The notes below the pieces were generated by a model. The model ran no database searches, had not been told where the DNA came from, and worked only from the letters and a program-made list of their open reading frames with translations. 64,000 nt of DNA from Thauera terpenica 58Eu (GTDB taxonomy: Bacteria > Pseudomonadota > Gammaproteobacteria > Burkholderiales > Rhodocyclaceae): the NCBI RefSeq assembly GCF_000443165.1, contig NZ_ATJV01000125.1, positions 1 through 64,000 of the forward strand. The letters run 5' to 3'. This document shows, piece by piece, positions 1 through 8,873 of this stretch; within the stretch, counting starts at the first letter, position 1, and every line of letters starts with the position of its first letter. A program made the translations under genes and the position numbers.

Positions 1-933
1 ATCGCCGTCGGTCTGGACGAAGCGGGCGTGCCGCTGATCGAGGTCACCCACGGCGACGGCCTCGGTGGCAGCTCGGTGAACTACGGTTTCCCGGCCCACA
101 GCGACGAGGAATACCTCGGCGCGGTGATCCCGCTCATGAAGCAGGCCAAGGTCTCGGCGCTGCTGCTACCGGGCATCGGCACCGTCGAGCACCTGAAGAT
201 GGCGCATGAGCTGGGGGTATCGACGATTCGCGTCGCCACCCACTGCACCGAAGCCGACGTCTCCGAGCAACACATCGGCTATGCGCGCAAGCTGGGCATG
301 GACACCGTCGGCTTTCTGATGATGGCGCACATGAACAGCCCCGCAGGCCTGGTGCAGCAAGCCAGGCTGATGGAAAGCTATGGCGCCAACTGCATCTACG
401 TCACCGACTCGGCCGGCCACCTGCTGCCCGACTCGGTCAAGTCGCGCCTGTCCGCCGTGCGCGACGCCCTCAAGCCCGAGACCGAGCTCGGCTTCCACGG
501 TCACCACAACCTCGCCATGGGCGTGGCCAACAGCCTCGCCGCGCTCGAAGTGGGCGCCACCCGCATCGACGCTGCGGCCGCCGGTCTGGGCGCGGGCGCG
601 GGCAACACGCCGCTGGAAGTGTTCATCGCGGTGTGCGACCTGATGGGCATCGACACCGGGGTGGATGTGTTCAAGATCCAGGACGTGGCCGAAGACCTGG
701 TGGTGCCGATCATGGACTTCCCGATCCGCATCGACCGCGACGCACTGACCCTGGGCTATGCCGGCGTGTATGGCTCCTTCCTGCTGTTTGCCAAGCGCGC
801 CGAGAAGAAGTACGGCGTGCCGGCACGCGAGATTCTGGTCGAGATGGGCCGGCGCGGCATGGTCGGCGGTCAGGAAGACATGATCGAGGATACGGCGCTC
901 AATCTGGCCAAAGCCAAAGGGATTGCGGCATGA
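1..933 (+). CDS. dmpG: 4-hydroxy-2-oxovalerate aldolase, 5'-truncated
   Basis: This enzyme cleaves 4-hydroxy-2-oxovalerate to pyruvate and acetaldehyde, the last carbon-splitting step of the catechol meta-cleavage pathway. The frame is open from base 1, so the start lies outside the window. 310 residues are visible against about 345 in the family, so roughly 35 N-terminal residues are missing. The segment [18 protein letters not shown] near the visible start and the metal-binding HGHHN (bases 496-510) are typical of the DmpG/BphI/MhpE group. In known relatives it forms a channelling complex with acetaldehyde dehydrogenase DmpF, which is not in the window and would be expected just upstream. 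The tautomerase gene follows 80 bases later on the same strand. Confidence 0.95.
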   Translation: MAVGLDEAGVPLIEVTHGDGLGGSSVNYGFPAHSDEEYLGAVIPLMKQAKVSALLLPGIGTVEHLKMAHELGVSTIRVATHCTEADVSEQHIGYARKLGMDTVGFLMMAHMNSPAGLVQQARLMESYGANCIYVTDSAGHLLPDSVKSRLSAVRDALKPETELGFHGHHNLAMGVANSLAALEVGATRIDAAAAGLGAGAGNTPLEVFIAVCDLMGIDTGVDVFKIQDVAEDLVVPIMDFPIRIDRDALTLGYAGVYGSFLLFAKRAEKKYGVPAREILVEMGRRGMVGGQEDMIEDTALNLAKAKGIAA

Positions 934-1013
934 AACTGTCAGGTGTGTAGTGCTGTGACATCCAGCAGCGCTGAACGCGACTATTCACCCCCACACCCTT
1001 ATGGGAGAAAACA

Positions 1014-1205
1014 ATGCCGTTTGCGCAGATTCATATTCTTGAAGGTCGTACCGAAGAGCAGAAACGCGCGGTGATCGAAAAGGTCACCCAGGCGTTGATC
1101 GAGGCCCTGGATGCGCCGCAACAAGCGGTCCGCGTGCTGATCAGCGAAGTGCCGAAAACCAACTGGGGCATTGGCGGGGTGTCGGCGAAAGACCTTGGAC
1201 GCTGA
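1014..1205 (+). CDS. dmpI: 4-oxalocrotonate tautomerase
   Basis: This small enzyme converts the enol form of 2-hydroxymuconate (4-oxalocrotonate) to its keto form in the oxalocrotonate branch of the meta pathway. The 63 codons match the family size. After Met removal the catalytic Pro1 is exposed (sequence MPFAQIHILEGR). An arginine at the end of that motif and a second in AVRVLI fit the two substrate-binding arginines of the family. GGAG about 10 bases before the ATG supports the start. The neighbours dmpG, dmpC, dmpE and dmpH belong to the same pathway. Confidence 0.93.
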   Translation: MPFAQIHILEGRTEEQKRAVIEKVTQALIEALDAPQQAVRVLISEVPKTNWGIGGVSAKDLGR

Positions 1206-1312
1206 CCGAGCGCTGAAGAAAATCAAATTCTTGCCGCGGGCCCCGCAGAGGGCGCCGGCCTTGACGCAGCAAACCTACACCACAGCAGCATCACCATTGA
1301 GGAGAGAAGGAC

Positions 1313-2233
1313 ATGAAGATCAGAAGGATTGTTGCGGCGCTGGGCCTGGGCCTGGTCATGTGTGCGGGTGCTCAGGCCAAGGACGGGGGCGATCAATACC
1401 CGAACGGCGCAGAAACCTGGCTAGGAGGGGCAGTCCCGCCCCCGGGAAACTACTTCATCAACTACTTCGGCTATTACGGTGGCGAGCTCCGCGATGGCAA
1501 CGGCAACAAGGCCGCCTCGGGGGAGGTCGATGCCTGGTTCAACGCCTTCCGCTTCGTGCAGACGACCGAGCACAAGATCATGGGTGGCAACTGGGGCTGG
1601 CATGTGATCGTCCCCTTGGTGCACCAGAAGGTTGATCTGTTTGGCTCGAAGTCGGCGGATGGCCTCGGCGACATCACGATCAACCCATTCATCGTGTCCT
1701 GGCATGCCAAGAACTGGCACTGGGCAGTCGGTCTTGACGTCAACCTGCCGACCGGGCGCTACAAGGAAGGCGATGCGCGTCAGAGCATCGGCGCCAACTA
1801 CTGGAGCTTCGAACCCTTGTTCGGGGTCAGCTACATGGGTGACACCGGCTGGGAGCTTTCGTCCAAGCTGATGTACAACATCAAGACCAAGAACAAGGAC
1901 TACGCCGGCCCTGCTGGAGTGGGCAGCTACGCTTCGGGCGACGAGTTCCACCTGGATTACCTGGTCGGCAAGCGCATCGGTCCGTGGGGCGTGGGCCTGT
2001 CGGGCTATTACCTGAAGCAGACCACGGACGACAAGATCAACGGCCAGACTGTTGCCGCACTCGGCGGTTTCTGGTCCGAAGGGCGCCGCGGACAGGTCTT
2101 TGCCATCGGGCCGACGGTGAGCTACACCACGCCGTCAGGGGTTCATCTTACCGCCCAGTGGAATCACGAGACCCAGGTCGAGAACCGCTTTGAAGGCGAC
2201 AAGTTCATTCTGAAACTGATCATGCCTCTGTAA
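1313..2233 (+). CDS. Outer-membrane meta-pathway (phenol degradation) protein
   Basis: This 306-residue exported protein resembles the Phenol_MetA_deg group (COG4313), often found in aromatic-degradation clusters and thought to form an outer-membrane channel for hydrophobic substrates. The N-terminus is a clear signal peptide (MKIRRIVAALGLGLVMCAG, cleavage near AQA-KD). The mature part alternates aromatic and polar residues as in a beta-barrel and ends in hydrophobic KLIMPL without a terminal aromatic residue. GAGGAGAGAAGG lies before the ATG. The substrate is not readable from sequence; a role in uptake of the aromatic substrate is inferred from the neighbours. Confidence 0.8.
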   Translation: MKIRRIVAALGLGLVMCAGAQAKDGGDQYPNGAETWLGGAVPPPGNYFINYFGYYGGELRDGNGNKAASGEVDAWFNAFRFVQTTEHKIMGGNWGWHVIVPLVHQKVDLFGSKSADGLGDITINPFIVSWHAKNWHWAVGLDVNLPTGRYKEGDARQSIGANYWSFEPLFGVSYMGDTGWELSSKLMYNIKTKNKDYAGPAGVGSYASGDEFHLDYLVGKRIGPWGVGLSGYYLKQTTDDKINGQTVAALGGFWSEGRRGQVFAIGPTVSYTTPSGVHLTAQWNHETQVENRFEGDKFILKLIMPL

Positions 2234-2540
2234 GCCTCCAGGGCTGGAAGCTCATCAATTGACCGACAACATCCCGGCATGCCTCATACGCCGGCCGGGT
2301 TTGTCGAAATAATCTAAAAATCTCGAGTTTATTGTGCTATAAATATTGCCGAGCTTGTAGCCGCAAGCTCAGCTACAGGTGGAGCTGCCGCAAGCAGTTG
2401 AGCGGCCTGGACAGTGCGGCCTGCGTGCAGCGCCGAGCGTGCTCCCACATCGTTCCGGTGTGCGCGTTCGGTCGTAAAGGATCCAAACGGAGATGAACCG
2501 GATTCACACACGTGATTCGGATAGATGAAGGGGCACGCAC
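2234..2540 (+). promoter_or_regulatory. 307-bp intergenic region with candidate promoter and hairpin leader
   Basis: No convincing gene is present. An AT-rich patch at about 2302-2348 stands out in GC-rich DNA. It holds an extended -10 (TGC at 2335-2337, TATAAA at 2338-2343) without a clear -35. Immediately after it, at the predicted transcript start, is a perfect 7-bp inverted repeat GAGCTTG-N6-CAAGCTC (2351-2370). A competing stem GTAGC/GCTAC overlaps it. A weak stem with T's (CCGGC/GCCGG near 2274-2303) could end the upstream transcript. The downstream gene would then have a leader of about 190 bases. Confidence 0.4.
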
Positions 2541-5500
2541 ATGTCATCGGGCAAGAACACGGTCAACGCATTCACACAGGAAGAGGGTGACATCCATCTG
2601 GGCGGTATCGATGCCATCGTCCGCCTCACGCTCGATCAGGTGCGTACCGATGCGCGTCGCGGGCTGACCACCGGGATGTTCGTGTCCGGCTATCGTGGCT
2701 CGCCAGTCGGCATGCTGGATGCGGCGCTCATCAAGCAGCAAAAGCTGTTGTTGCAGCATCACATCCATTTCGTCGATGGCGTGAACGAGGACCTTGCGGC
2801 CACCGCAGTGTGGGGCACACAGATGTTGCATACCGTCGGCAAGCAGAAGTTCGATGGTGTCACCGGCATGTGGTACGGCAAGGCGCCGGGTGTGGATCGC
2901 TCGGGGGACGCGCTCAAGCACGCCAACTACACTGGCATCGGCAAGAACGGTGGCGTGCTGGCGATTGCGGGTGATGACCCGAGTTGCAAGAGTTCGTCGC
3001 TGTGCTCGCAGTCCGAGCCGATGCTCTATCACGTCGGCATTCCCTCGCTGTATCCGGGCAACGTCCAGGAAATCCTCGACTTCGGCCTGCACGGCTACCA
3101 GATGTCGCGCCTTGCCGGCCTGTGGGCGGGGATGAAGATCGTCACCAATGTTGCTGATGGCAGTGGCACGGCCTGTGTCTCGCCTGAACGGCTCAATTTC
3201 ATTACCCCCGACCTCAGCTTTGATGGCGAGATCTTCACGCCCACCATGAACATGGGCATGAACGTACGTGCCGAGGCGCTGCAGATGGAGCAGTCGCTCT
3301 ACACCCGCCGCCTGGAAGTGGCCAAGCGCTACGCACGTGCCAATAATCTGAACAACGTCGTCTTTTCCAATCCGGACGCCTGGATCGGCATCATCACCGC
3401 GGGCAAGACCTACAACGATCTCAACCAGGCCTTCCTCGAGATGGGTCTGGACGACGCCGCCTTGCGCCACTACGGCATCCGTATCCTGAAGATGGGCATG
3501 CTGTTCCCGATGGAGCCGACCATCGTGCGCGAATTCGCACAAGGTCTGGAAGAGATCTTCGTCATCGAGGAAAAGCGTCCCTTCCTCGAGATGTTCGCCA
3601 AGCAGGTGCTGTACGGCATGAGCAATGCGCCGCGCATTGTCGGCAAGTTCGACGAAGAGGAAAGGGAACTCCTGCCGCACTACGGCGAGCTCGAGTCCGA
3701 CATCATCGTGCGCGCACTGCTCAAGCGTCTGTCGCGCAAGACACGTATCGAATCGGCCGAGAACTGGCTCAAGCGCCTGGACGAGATCCATTCGCGCAAC
3801 AAGCTGCCGACCGCGGTACGCACCGCCTGGTACTGCTCGGGCTGTCCGCACAATACGTCCACCACCGCGCTTGATGACAGCATCGTGTCAGCGGGTATTG
3901 GCTGCCACACGATGGCCATGTGGATGGGGCGCAATGTGGTGATGGGCACGCACATGGGTGCCGAGGGCACGCAGTGGATCGGCATGGCGCCCTTTACCGA
4001 AGCCCAGCACATCTTCCAGAACATGGGCGACGGTACCTATGCGCACTCGGGCAGCCTGGCGATCCGCTATGCTGCATCGACCGGAGTCAACATCACCTTC
4101 AAGCTGTTGCGCAACGCCCACACCTCGATGACGGGTGGTCAGGCCATCCAGGGCGAAGTGCCGGTGGTCAATATGGTCGCCGAGCTGCTCGCCAATGGCG
4201 TCAACAAGGTCATCGTCACCACCGACGACCCGTCGCGCTTCAATGCCGTGCAGCTGCCTGGTGGCACCGAAGTCTGGCACCGCGACCGTCTGGATGAGGC
4301 ACAGCGTGTGCTGGCCGCGATCGCGGGTACCACCGTGTTGCTGCACGATCAGGAATGCGCCGCTGAGCTGCGCCGCGCGCGCAGCCGTGGCAAGGCCGAT
4401 GAGCCGGCTGAGGTCATCGTCATCAACGAGCGTGTGTGCGAAGGCTGCGGCGATTGCGGCGAGAAGTCGAACTGCATGAGCGTCGAGCCGGTGCACACCG
4501 AGTTCGGACGCAAGACGCGCATCCATCAGTCGTCGTGCAACAAGGACTACAGCTGCGTGAAGGGCTTTTGCCCGTCTTTCCTCACCATCACACCGCACCC
4601 CGCGCCTGCCACCGATGGCGCGCCCCGGAAGAAAAAGGGCCGTATCCCGGCGCTCGAGCGCGCGCTGCCCGCGCCAGTCAAGAAGGTCGATGACAGCCTG
4701 GGCTTCGGCATTCACGTCATGGGTATTGGCGGTACCGGTTCGGTCACCGTGGTGGCAACGCTGGCCAAGGCCGCGCGTCTCGAAGGCAAGCACGTCATCG
4801 GTCTCGACCAGACCGGTCTGGCGCAAAAGGGCGGAGCGGTGATCTCCGACATCAAGATCACCCACGCGCCGTTCAAGGGCTCGAACAAGATTTCGGACGG
4901 CCGCGCCGATCTGTACCTTGGCTTCGACATCCTCAACGCGACCGATCCGAAAAACCTCGACAAGTGCAACCCGGAGCGCACCATCGCCGTGGTGTCGACC
5001 ACGGAGACGCCGACCGGGCAGATGGTTGCCAACCGCAAGGTGCTGTTCCCGGCGAGCGGTGGTCTCACTGCAGGCATCGACCGCGTAACGCGCAAGTCGG
5101 ACAACGTCTTTCTCGACGGCCAGGCGCTGGCCGAGGGTCTGTTCGGTGATGCGATGGCGACCAACAATTTCATGGTCGGCGTGGCATTCCAGGCCGGCAC
5201 GATTCCCCTTCAAGCCGAATCGATCGAAGCCGCCATCCGCGAGTCCGGGGTAGCGGTGGACATGAGTCTGGCGGCGTTCCGCTGGGGCCGCATGGCGGTG
5301 ATCGATCGTGGCTTCGTGGACGCCGAAATCGTACGGCAGCACGCGAGCGGCGCTGTGCTCACGCTGCACAGGGCGCCGCAACTGTCAGCGGTCGCACGCA
5401 ACATCGTCGATTCGATCGGGGCTGATGCCGAGGTCAGGCGCCTGGTCGAAGTGCGGGTGCCCGAGCTCATCGCCTTCCAGGACGAAGCCTATGCGCGGCG

Positions 5501-6083
5501 CTACGCAGACGCGATCAAGCGCGTCGTCGCCACCGAGCAGCGCGTCTTCCCAGGTAGCGCGTTGTCAGAGGCGGCTGCGCGCTACCTGTACAAGCTGATG
5601 GCCTTCAAGGATGAGTACGAGGTCGCTCGCCTGCACACCGACCCGGCCTTCATCGCCGAGCTCGATGCGCAGTTCCCGCACGGCTATTCGGTCAAGTACA
5701 ACCTCGCACCTCCGCTGCTGGCGAAGACCGATCCGGCCACCGGCCATCTGCAGAAGAAGCAGTACGGCGAGTGGATGTTCAAGGCGTTCAAGCGTATGGC
5801 TGGCCTCAAGCGCTTCCGTGGCTCTGCGCTCGACGTGTTTGGCAAGACCGCTGAGCGACGCATGGAGCGCCAGCTGATCGAGGACTACCTCCAGTTGCTC
5901 GAGCAGATCATCGCCCAGCTCAGTCCGGTCAATCATGGCGCTGCCGTCGCCCTGGCCAGCGTGCCTGACGAAATTCGCGGCTATGGTCACGTCAAGGAAA
6001 AGAGCCTGGCCGTCGCGCGCGAACTGCAGGCAACCCGTCTGCGGGCCTTCCTCGCGCCGCAGCAAGAGAGACAGGTGGCCTGA
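2541..6083 (+). CDS. Indolepyruvate:ferredoxin oxidoreductase-like fused 2-oxoacid oxidoreductase
   Basis: This is an 1180-residue fused thiamine-diphosphate/iron-sulfur enzyme of the indolepyruvate ferredoxin oxidoreductase type. Such enzymes oxidatively decarboxylate aryl- or other 2-oxo acids to acyl-CoA and reduce ferredoxin. The visible order is an N-terminal pyrimidine-binding domain, a TPP domain with GDGTYAHSG near residue 496, and an iron-sulfur insert with CEGCGDCGEKSNC and SCVKGFCPSF (about residues 632-675). A gamma-type domain starting GIGGTGS (about 729) and a C-terminal extension of about 240 residues follow. The ATG at 2541 has AAGGGGCA before it. Two bases separate it from a [2Fe-2S] ferredoxin, so co-expression is likely. 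Its substrate here is unknown; placement inside a meta-cleavage operon is unusual. Confidence 0.88.
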   Translation: MSSGKNTVNAFTQEEGDIHLGGIDAIVRLTLDQVRTDARRGLTTGMFVSGYRGSPVGMLDAALIKQQKLLLQHHIHFVDGVNEDLAATAVWGTQMLHTVGKQKFDGVTGMWYGKAPGVDRSGDALKHANYTGIGKNGGVLAIAGDDPSCKSSSLCSQSEPMLYHVGIPSLYPGNVQEILDFGLHGYQMSRLAGLWAGMKIVTNVADGSGTACVSPERLNFITPDLSFDGEIFTPTMNMGMNVRAEALQMEQSLYTRRLEVAKRYARANNLNNVVFSNPDAWIGIITAGKTYNDLNQAFLEMGLDDAALRHYGIRILKMGMLFPMEPTIVREFAQGLEEIFVIEEKRPFLEMFAKQVLYGMSNAPRIVGKFDEEERELLPHYGELESDIIVRALLKRLSRKTRIESAENWLKRLDEIHSRNKLPTAVRTAWYCSGCPHNTSTTALDDSIVSAGIGCHTMAMWMGRNVVMGTHMGAEGTQWIGMAPFTEAQHIFQNMGDGTYAHSGSLAIRYAASTGVNITFKLLRNAHTSMTGGQAIQGEVPVVNMVAELLANGVNKVIVTTDDPSRFNAVQLPGGTEVWHRDRLDEAQRVLAAIAGTTVLLHDQECAAELRRARSRGKADEPAEVIVINERVCEGCGDCGEKSNCMSVEPVHTEFGRKTRIHQSSCNKDYSCVKGFCPSFLTITPHPAPATDGAPRKKKGRIPALERALPAPVKKVDDSLGFGIHVMGIGGTGSVTVVATLAKAARLEGKHVIGLDQTGLAQKGGAVISDIKITHAPFKGSNKISDGRADLYLGFDILNATDPKNLDKCNPERTIAVVSTTETPTGQMVANRKVLFPASGGLTAGIDRVTRKSDNVFLDGQALAEGLFGDAMATNNFMVGVAFQAGTIPLQAESIEAAIRESGVAVDMSLAAFRWGRMAVIDRGFVDAEIVRQHASGAVLTLHRAPQLSAVARNIVDSIGADAEVRRLVEVRVPELIAFQDEAYARRYADAIKRVVATEQRVFPGSALSEAAARYLYKLMAFKDEYEVARLHTDPAFIAELDAQFPHGYSVKYNLAPPLLAKTDPATGHLQKKQYGEWMFKAFKRMAGLKRFRGSALDVFGKTAERRMERQLIEDYLQLLEQIIAQLSPVNHGAAVALASVPDEIRGYGHVKEKSLAVARELQATRLRAFLAPQQERQVA

Positions 6084-6084
6084 G

Positions 6085-6408
6085 ATGACGATGGTTGCGA
6101 CCAAGACTTTCTTTGCGGTAACGATTGCCGACACTGGCGAGGTGTTCCGTTGCCGCGCGGACGAGACGCTGCTGTCCGGCATGGAGCGCCTTGGCAAGCG
6201 CGGCATTCCGGTGGGCTGCCGGGGCGGTGGCTGCGGCGTGTGCAAGGTCCAGCTCGAGGCGGGTGAGTGCAGCAAGCGTGTGATGAGCCGCGACCACGTC
6301 AGCGCCGAGGAAGAGGCCAACGGCATCGTCCTCGCGTGTCGGGTGAAACCCTTGTCGGACATCCGCCTGCGGGTGCTGGGAAAGATGAAGATCAAGGTCT
6401 GCGCCTGA
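6085..6408 (+). CDS. dmpQ: XylT/DmpQ-type [2Fe-2S] ferredoxin
   Basis: This 107-residue plant-type ferredoxin closely resembles XylT/DmpQ. In known meta pathways that protein reduces and reactivates catechol 2,3-dioxygenase after oxidation of its active-site iron. The cluster ligands are visible in GCRGGGCGVCKV plus a later cysteine in LACRV. I chose the ATG two bases after the upstream stop codon; an in-frame ATG at 6091 is also possible. It is tightly coupled to the oxidoreductase gene, so it may accept electrons from that enzyme. No catechol dioxygenase gene is visible in the window. Confidence 0.85.
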   Translation: MTMVATKTFFAVTIADTGEVFRCRADETLLSGMERLGKRGIPVGCRGGGCGVCKVQLEAGECSKRVMSRDHVSAEEEANGIVLACRVKPLSDIRLRVLGKMKIKVCA

Positions 6409-6588
6409 GCCCGGGTGCAGATCAGCAATCCGTTTCAGCAAGCGCGCAAGCTCAACGGGCGCCTCTTCGAGGCCGTCGTCCGAGTGCGTGCTGCGTGAAC
6501 CTGCACAGCCAGTTCGTGGCCTTTTCGGTCCGCGAGCTGAGACTGCCAATCAACATTTAAGCGCTCCTCGGAGCTGGGGGAAGTAACC

Positions 6589-8049
6589 ATGCTTGCAGAC
6601 AAGATCCTCAATTTCATCGACGGCGAATTCGTTGCCACCGACAAGTGGTTCGATAACCGCACGCCGATCTCCAACGCCGTCATCGGCCAGGTCGCCGAGG
6701 CTGGCAAGGCCGAAGTGGATGCGGCTGTTGGCGCCGCCCGGGCCGCACTGAAGGGACCCTGGGGGACGATGACGCTGGCACGCCGCGTCGAGCTGCTTGA
6801 GGCCCTGGTGGCCGAGATCAACAACCGCTTCGACGAATTCCTCGAGGCCGAATGTGCCGACACCGGCAAGCCGAAGAGCCTCGCCTCGCACATCGACATT
6901 CCGCGCGGCGCAGCAAACTTCAAGATCTTTGCCGACATGGTGAAGAACGTGCCCAGCGAGTTCTTCGAGATGGCTACGCCTGACGGCAGCTCCTGCATCA
7001 ATTACGGCTATCGCGGCCCGGTGGGCGTGATCGGCGTGATCTGCCCGTGGAATCTGCCGCTGCTGCTGATGACGTGGAAGGTCGGTCCGGCGCTGGCTTG
7101 TGGCAACACGGTGGTGGTCAAGCCCTCGGAAGAGACGCCGCGAACCGCTGCGCTGCTCGGTGAAGTCATGAACAAGGTCGGCATCCCTAAGGGGGTGTAC
7201 AACGTGGTGCATGGCTTCGGCGCGAACTCGGCAGGTGAGTTCCTGACCTCACACCCGGGTGTTGATGCGATCACCTTCACCGGTGAAACCCGCACCGGCG
7301 AGATCATCATGAAGGCGGCGGCCAACGGCTCGCGCCCGGTCTCGCTCGAGATGGGCGGCAAGAACGCCGCGATCGTGTTCGCCGACTGCGACTTCGATGC
7401 TGCGATCGAGGGCACGCTGCGTTCGGCTTTCGCCAACTGCGGCCAGGTCTGTCTGGGTACCGAACGGGTGTATGTCGAGCGTCCGATTTTCGACAAGTTC
7501 GTGGCGGCGATGAAGGCCGGTGCCGAGGCGATGAAGGTGGGTGTGCCCGACGACCCCGCCACCAGCATGGGACCGCTGATCAGCAAGGAGCACCAGAACA
7601 AGGTGCTGTCCTACTACCGCCTCGCGGTGGAAGAGGGCGCGACGGTCGTGAGCGGCGGTGGTGTGCCTGAGATGGCGGGCGAGCTGAGCGAGGGCTGCTG
7701 GGTGCAGCCGACGATCTGGACGGGGCTGCCCGAGAGCGCACGCGTCATCAAGGAGGAGATCTTCGGCCCCTGCTGCCATATCGCCCCCTTCGACACGGTC
7801 GAGGAAGTGCTGGAGAAAGCCAACGACAACCAGTACGGCCTGGCCACCGCGATCTGGACCACCAACGTGTCGCGTGCCCACCGTGTGGCGCAAAAGATGG
7901 AAGTGGGCATTGCCTGGGTCAATAGCTGGTTCCTGCGTGACCTGCGCACGCCTTTTGGTGGCTCCAAGCAGTCGGGCATCGGCCGTGAGGGCGGTGTGCA
8001 CTCGCTTGAGTTCTATACCGAACTCAAAAACATCTGCATCAAGCTGTGA
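6589..8049 (+). CDS. dmpC: 2-hydroxymuconic semialdehyde dehydrogenase
   Basis: This NAD-dependent aldehyde dehydrogenase oxidises 2-hydroxymuconate semialdehyde, the ring-cleavage product of catechol, to 2-hydroxymuconate. At 486 residues it has the length of DmpC/XylG. The general-base glutamate lies in SLEMGGKNAAIVF and the catalytic cysteine in NCGQVCLGTERVYVERP, a hallmark of this subfamily. CPWNLPLLL and the FGGSKQSGIGREGG end motif are also typical. A 180-base gap separates it from the ferredoxin gene, and a GGGGGAAGTAACC ribosome site precedes the ATG. dmpE follows after 11 bases. Confidence 0.95.
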   Translation: MLADKILNFIDGEFVATDKWFDNRTPISNAVIGQVAEAGKAEVDAAVGAARAALKGPWGTMTLARRVELLEALVAEINNRFDEFLEAECADTGKPKSLASHIDIPRGAANFKIFADMVKNVPSEFFEMATPDGSSCINYGYRGPVGVIGVICPWNLPLLLMTWKVGPALACGNTVVVKPSEETPRTAALLGEVMNKVGIPKGVYNVVHGFGANSAGEFLTSHPGVDAITFTGETRTGEIIMKAAANGSRPVSLEMGGKNAAIVFADCDFDAAIEGTLRSAFANCGQVCLGTERVYVERPIFDKFVAAMKAGAEAMKVGVPDDPATSMGPLISKEHQNKVLSYYRLAVEEGATVVSGGGVPEMAGELSEGCWVQPTIWTGLPESARVIKEEIFGPCCHIAPFDTVEEVLEKANDNQYGLATAIWTTNVSRAHRVAQKMEVGIAWVNSWFLRDLRTPFGGSKQSGIGREGGVHSLEFYTELKNICIKL

Positions 8050-8060
8050 GGGGCGCAAAC

Positions 8061-8843
8061 ATGGACCAGAAAATCATCGAAGCCCTGGGCGACAGGCTGT
8101 TCGACGCGCTGAGCAGCCGTACCCCGATTGCACCGCTGACGGCGACGCATCCGGAGATGACGATCGAGGACGCTTATCACGTCCAGCAGCGCATGATCGC
8201 GCGTCGCCTGGAGCAGGGCGACCGCGTCATCGGCAAGAAAATCGGTGTCACCAGCACGGCGGTGATGAACATGCTGGGTGTGCATCAGCCCGACTTCGGC
8301 TATCTGCTCGACAGCATGGTGTACAACGAAGGCGAGTCGGTCGAGATGGACGCGCTGATTCAGCCCAAGGCTGAAGGTGAGATCGCCTTCCTGCTGAAGA
8401 AGGATCTGCAGGGGCCCGGTGTCACCGCAGCCGATGTGCTCGCCGCCACCGAAGGCGTGATGGCCTGCTTCGAGATCGTCGATTCGCGCATTCAGGACTG
8501 GAAGATCCGCATCCAGGACACCGTGGCCGACAACGCCTCGTGTGGCGTATTCGTGCTCGGCGACCAACTGGTCGATATCGCCAACCTGGACCTGGCGCTG
8601 GCCGGCATGGTGCTGGAGAAGAACGGCGAGATCGTCGTCACCGGCGCCGGTGCCGCGACCATGGCCCATCCGGTCAATGCGATGGTGTGGCTCGCCAACA
8701 CGCTCGGTGCGCTGGGCATCGCGCTCAAGGCGGGCGACATCGTGCTCTCGGGCGCGATGGGCGCGATGGTGCCGGTGGTCAAGGGCGACAACCTGCGCAT
8801 GACCATCGGCGGCATCGGCGGCTGCTCGGTGCGCTTCATCTGA
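8061..8843 (+). CDS. dmpE: 2-oxopent-4-enoate hydratase
   Basis: This enzyme hydrates 2-hydroxypenta-2,4-dienoate to 4-hydroxy-2-oxovalerate. The 260-residue product aligns by eye with DmpE over its length: VIGKKIGVTS, LGVHQPDFGYL, PKAEGEIAFLL, SRIQDWKIRIQDTVADNAS. The ATG at 8061 is preferred over an in-frame GTG at 8046 because it follows GAGGGG and starts MDQKIIEALGD as in the family. It is paralogous to dmpH just downstream; in characterised pathways the hydratase and decarboxylase form a complex, consistent with their adjacency. Confidence 0.95.
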   Translation: MDQKIIEALGDRLFDALSSRTPIAPLTATHPEMTIEDAYHVQQRMIARRLEQGDRVIGKKIGVTSTAVMNMLGVHQPDFGYLLDSMVYNEGESVEMDALIQPKAEGEIAFLLKKDLQGPGVTAADVLAATEGVMACFEIVDSRIQDWKIRIQDTVADNASCGVFVLGDQLVDIANLDLALAGMVLEKNGEIVVTGAGAATMAHPVNAMVWLANTLGALGIALKAGDIVLSGAMGAMVPVVKGDNLRMTIGGIGGCSVRFI

Positions 8844-8873
8844 TCCCCATAACCTCTGACAGGAAACACCCCC

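Noticed and set aside
2379-2477. Short GTG-started ORF in the oxidoreductase leader
   Set aside because: About 32 codons, no ribosome site and unremarkable composition.
3888-5381. Long minus-strand open frame opposite the oxidoreductase gene
   Set aside because: It mirrors the codon pattern of a well-supported plus-strand gene in GC-rich DNA and has no domain or ribosome site.
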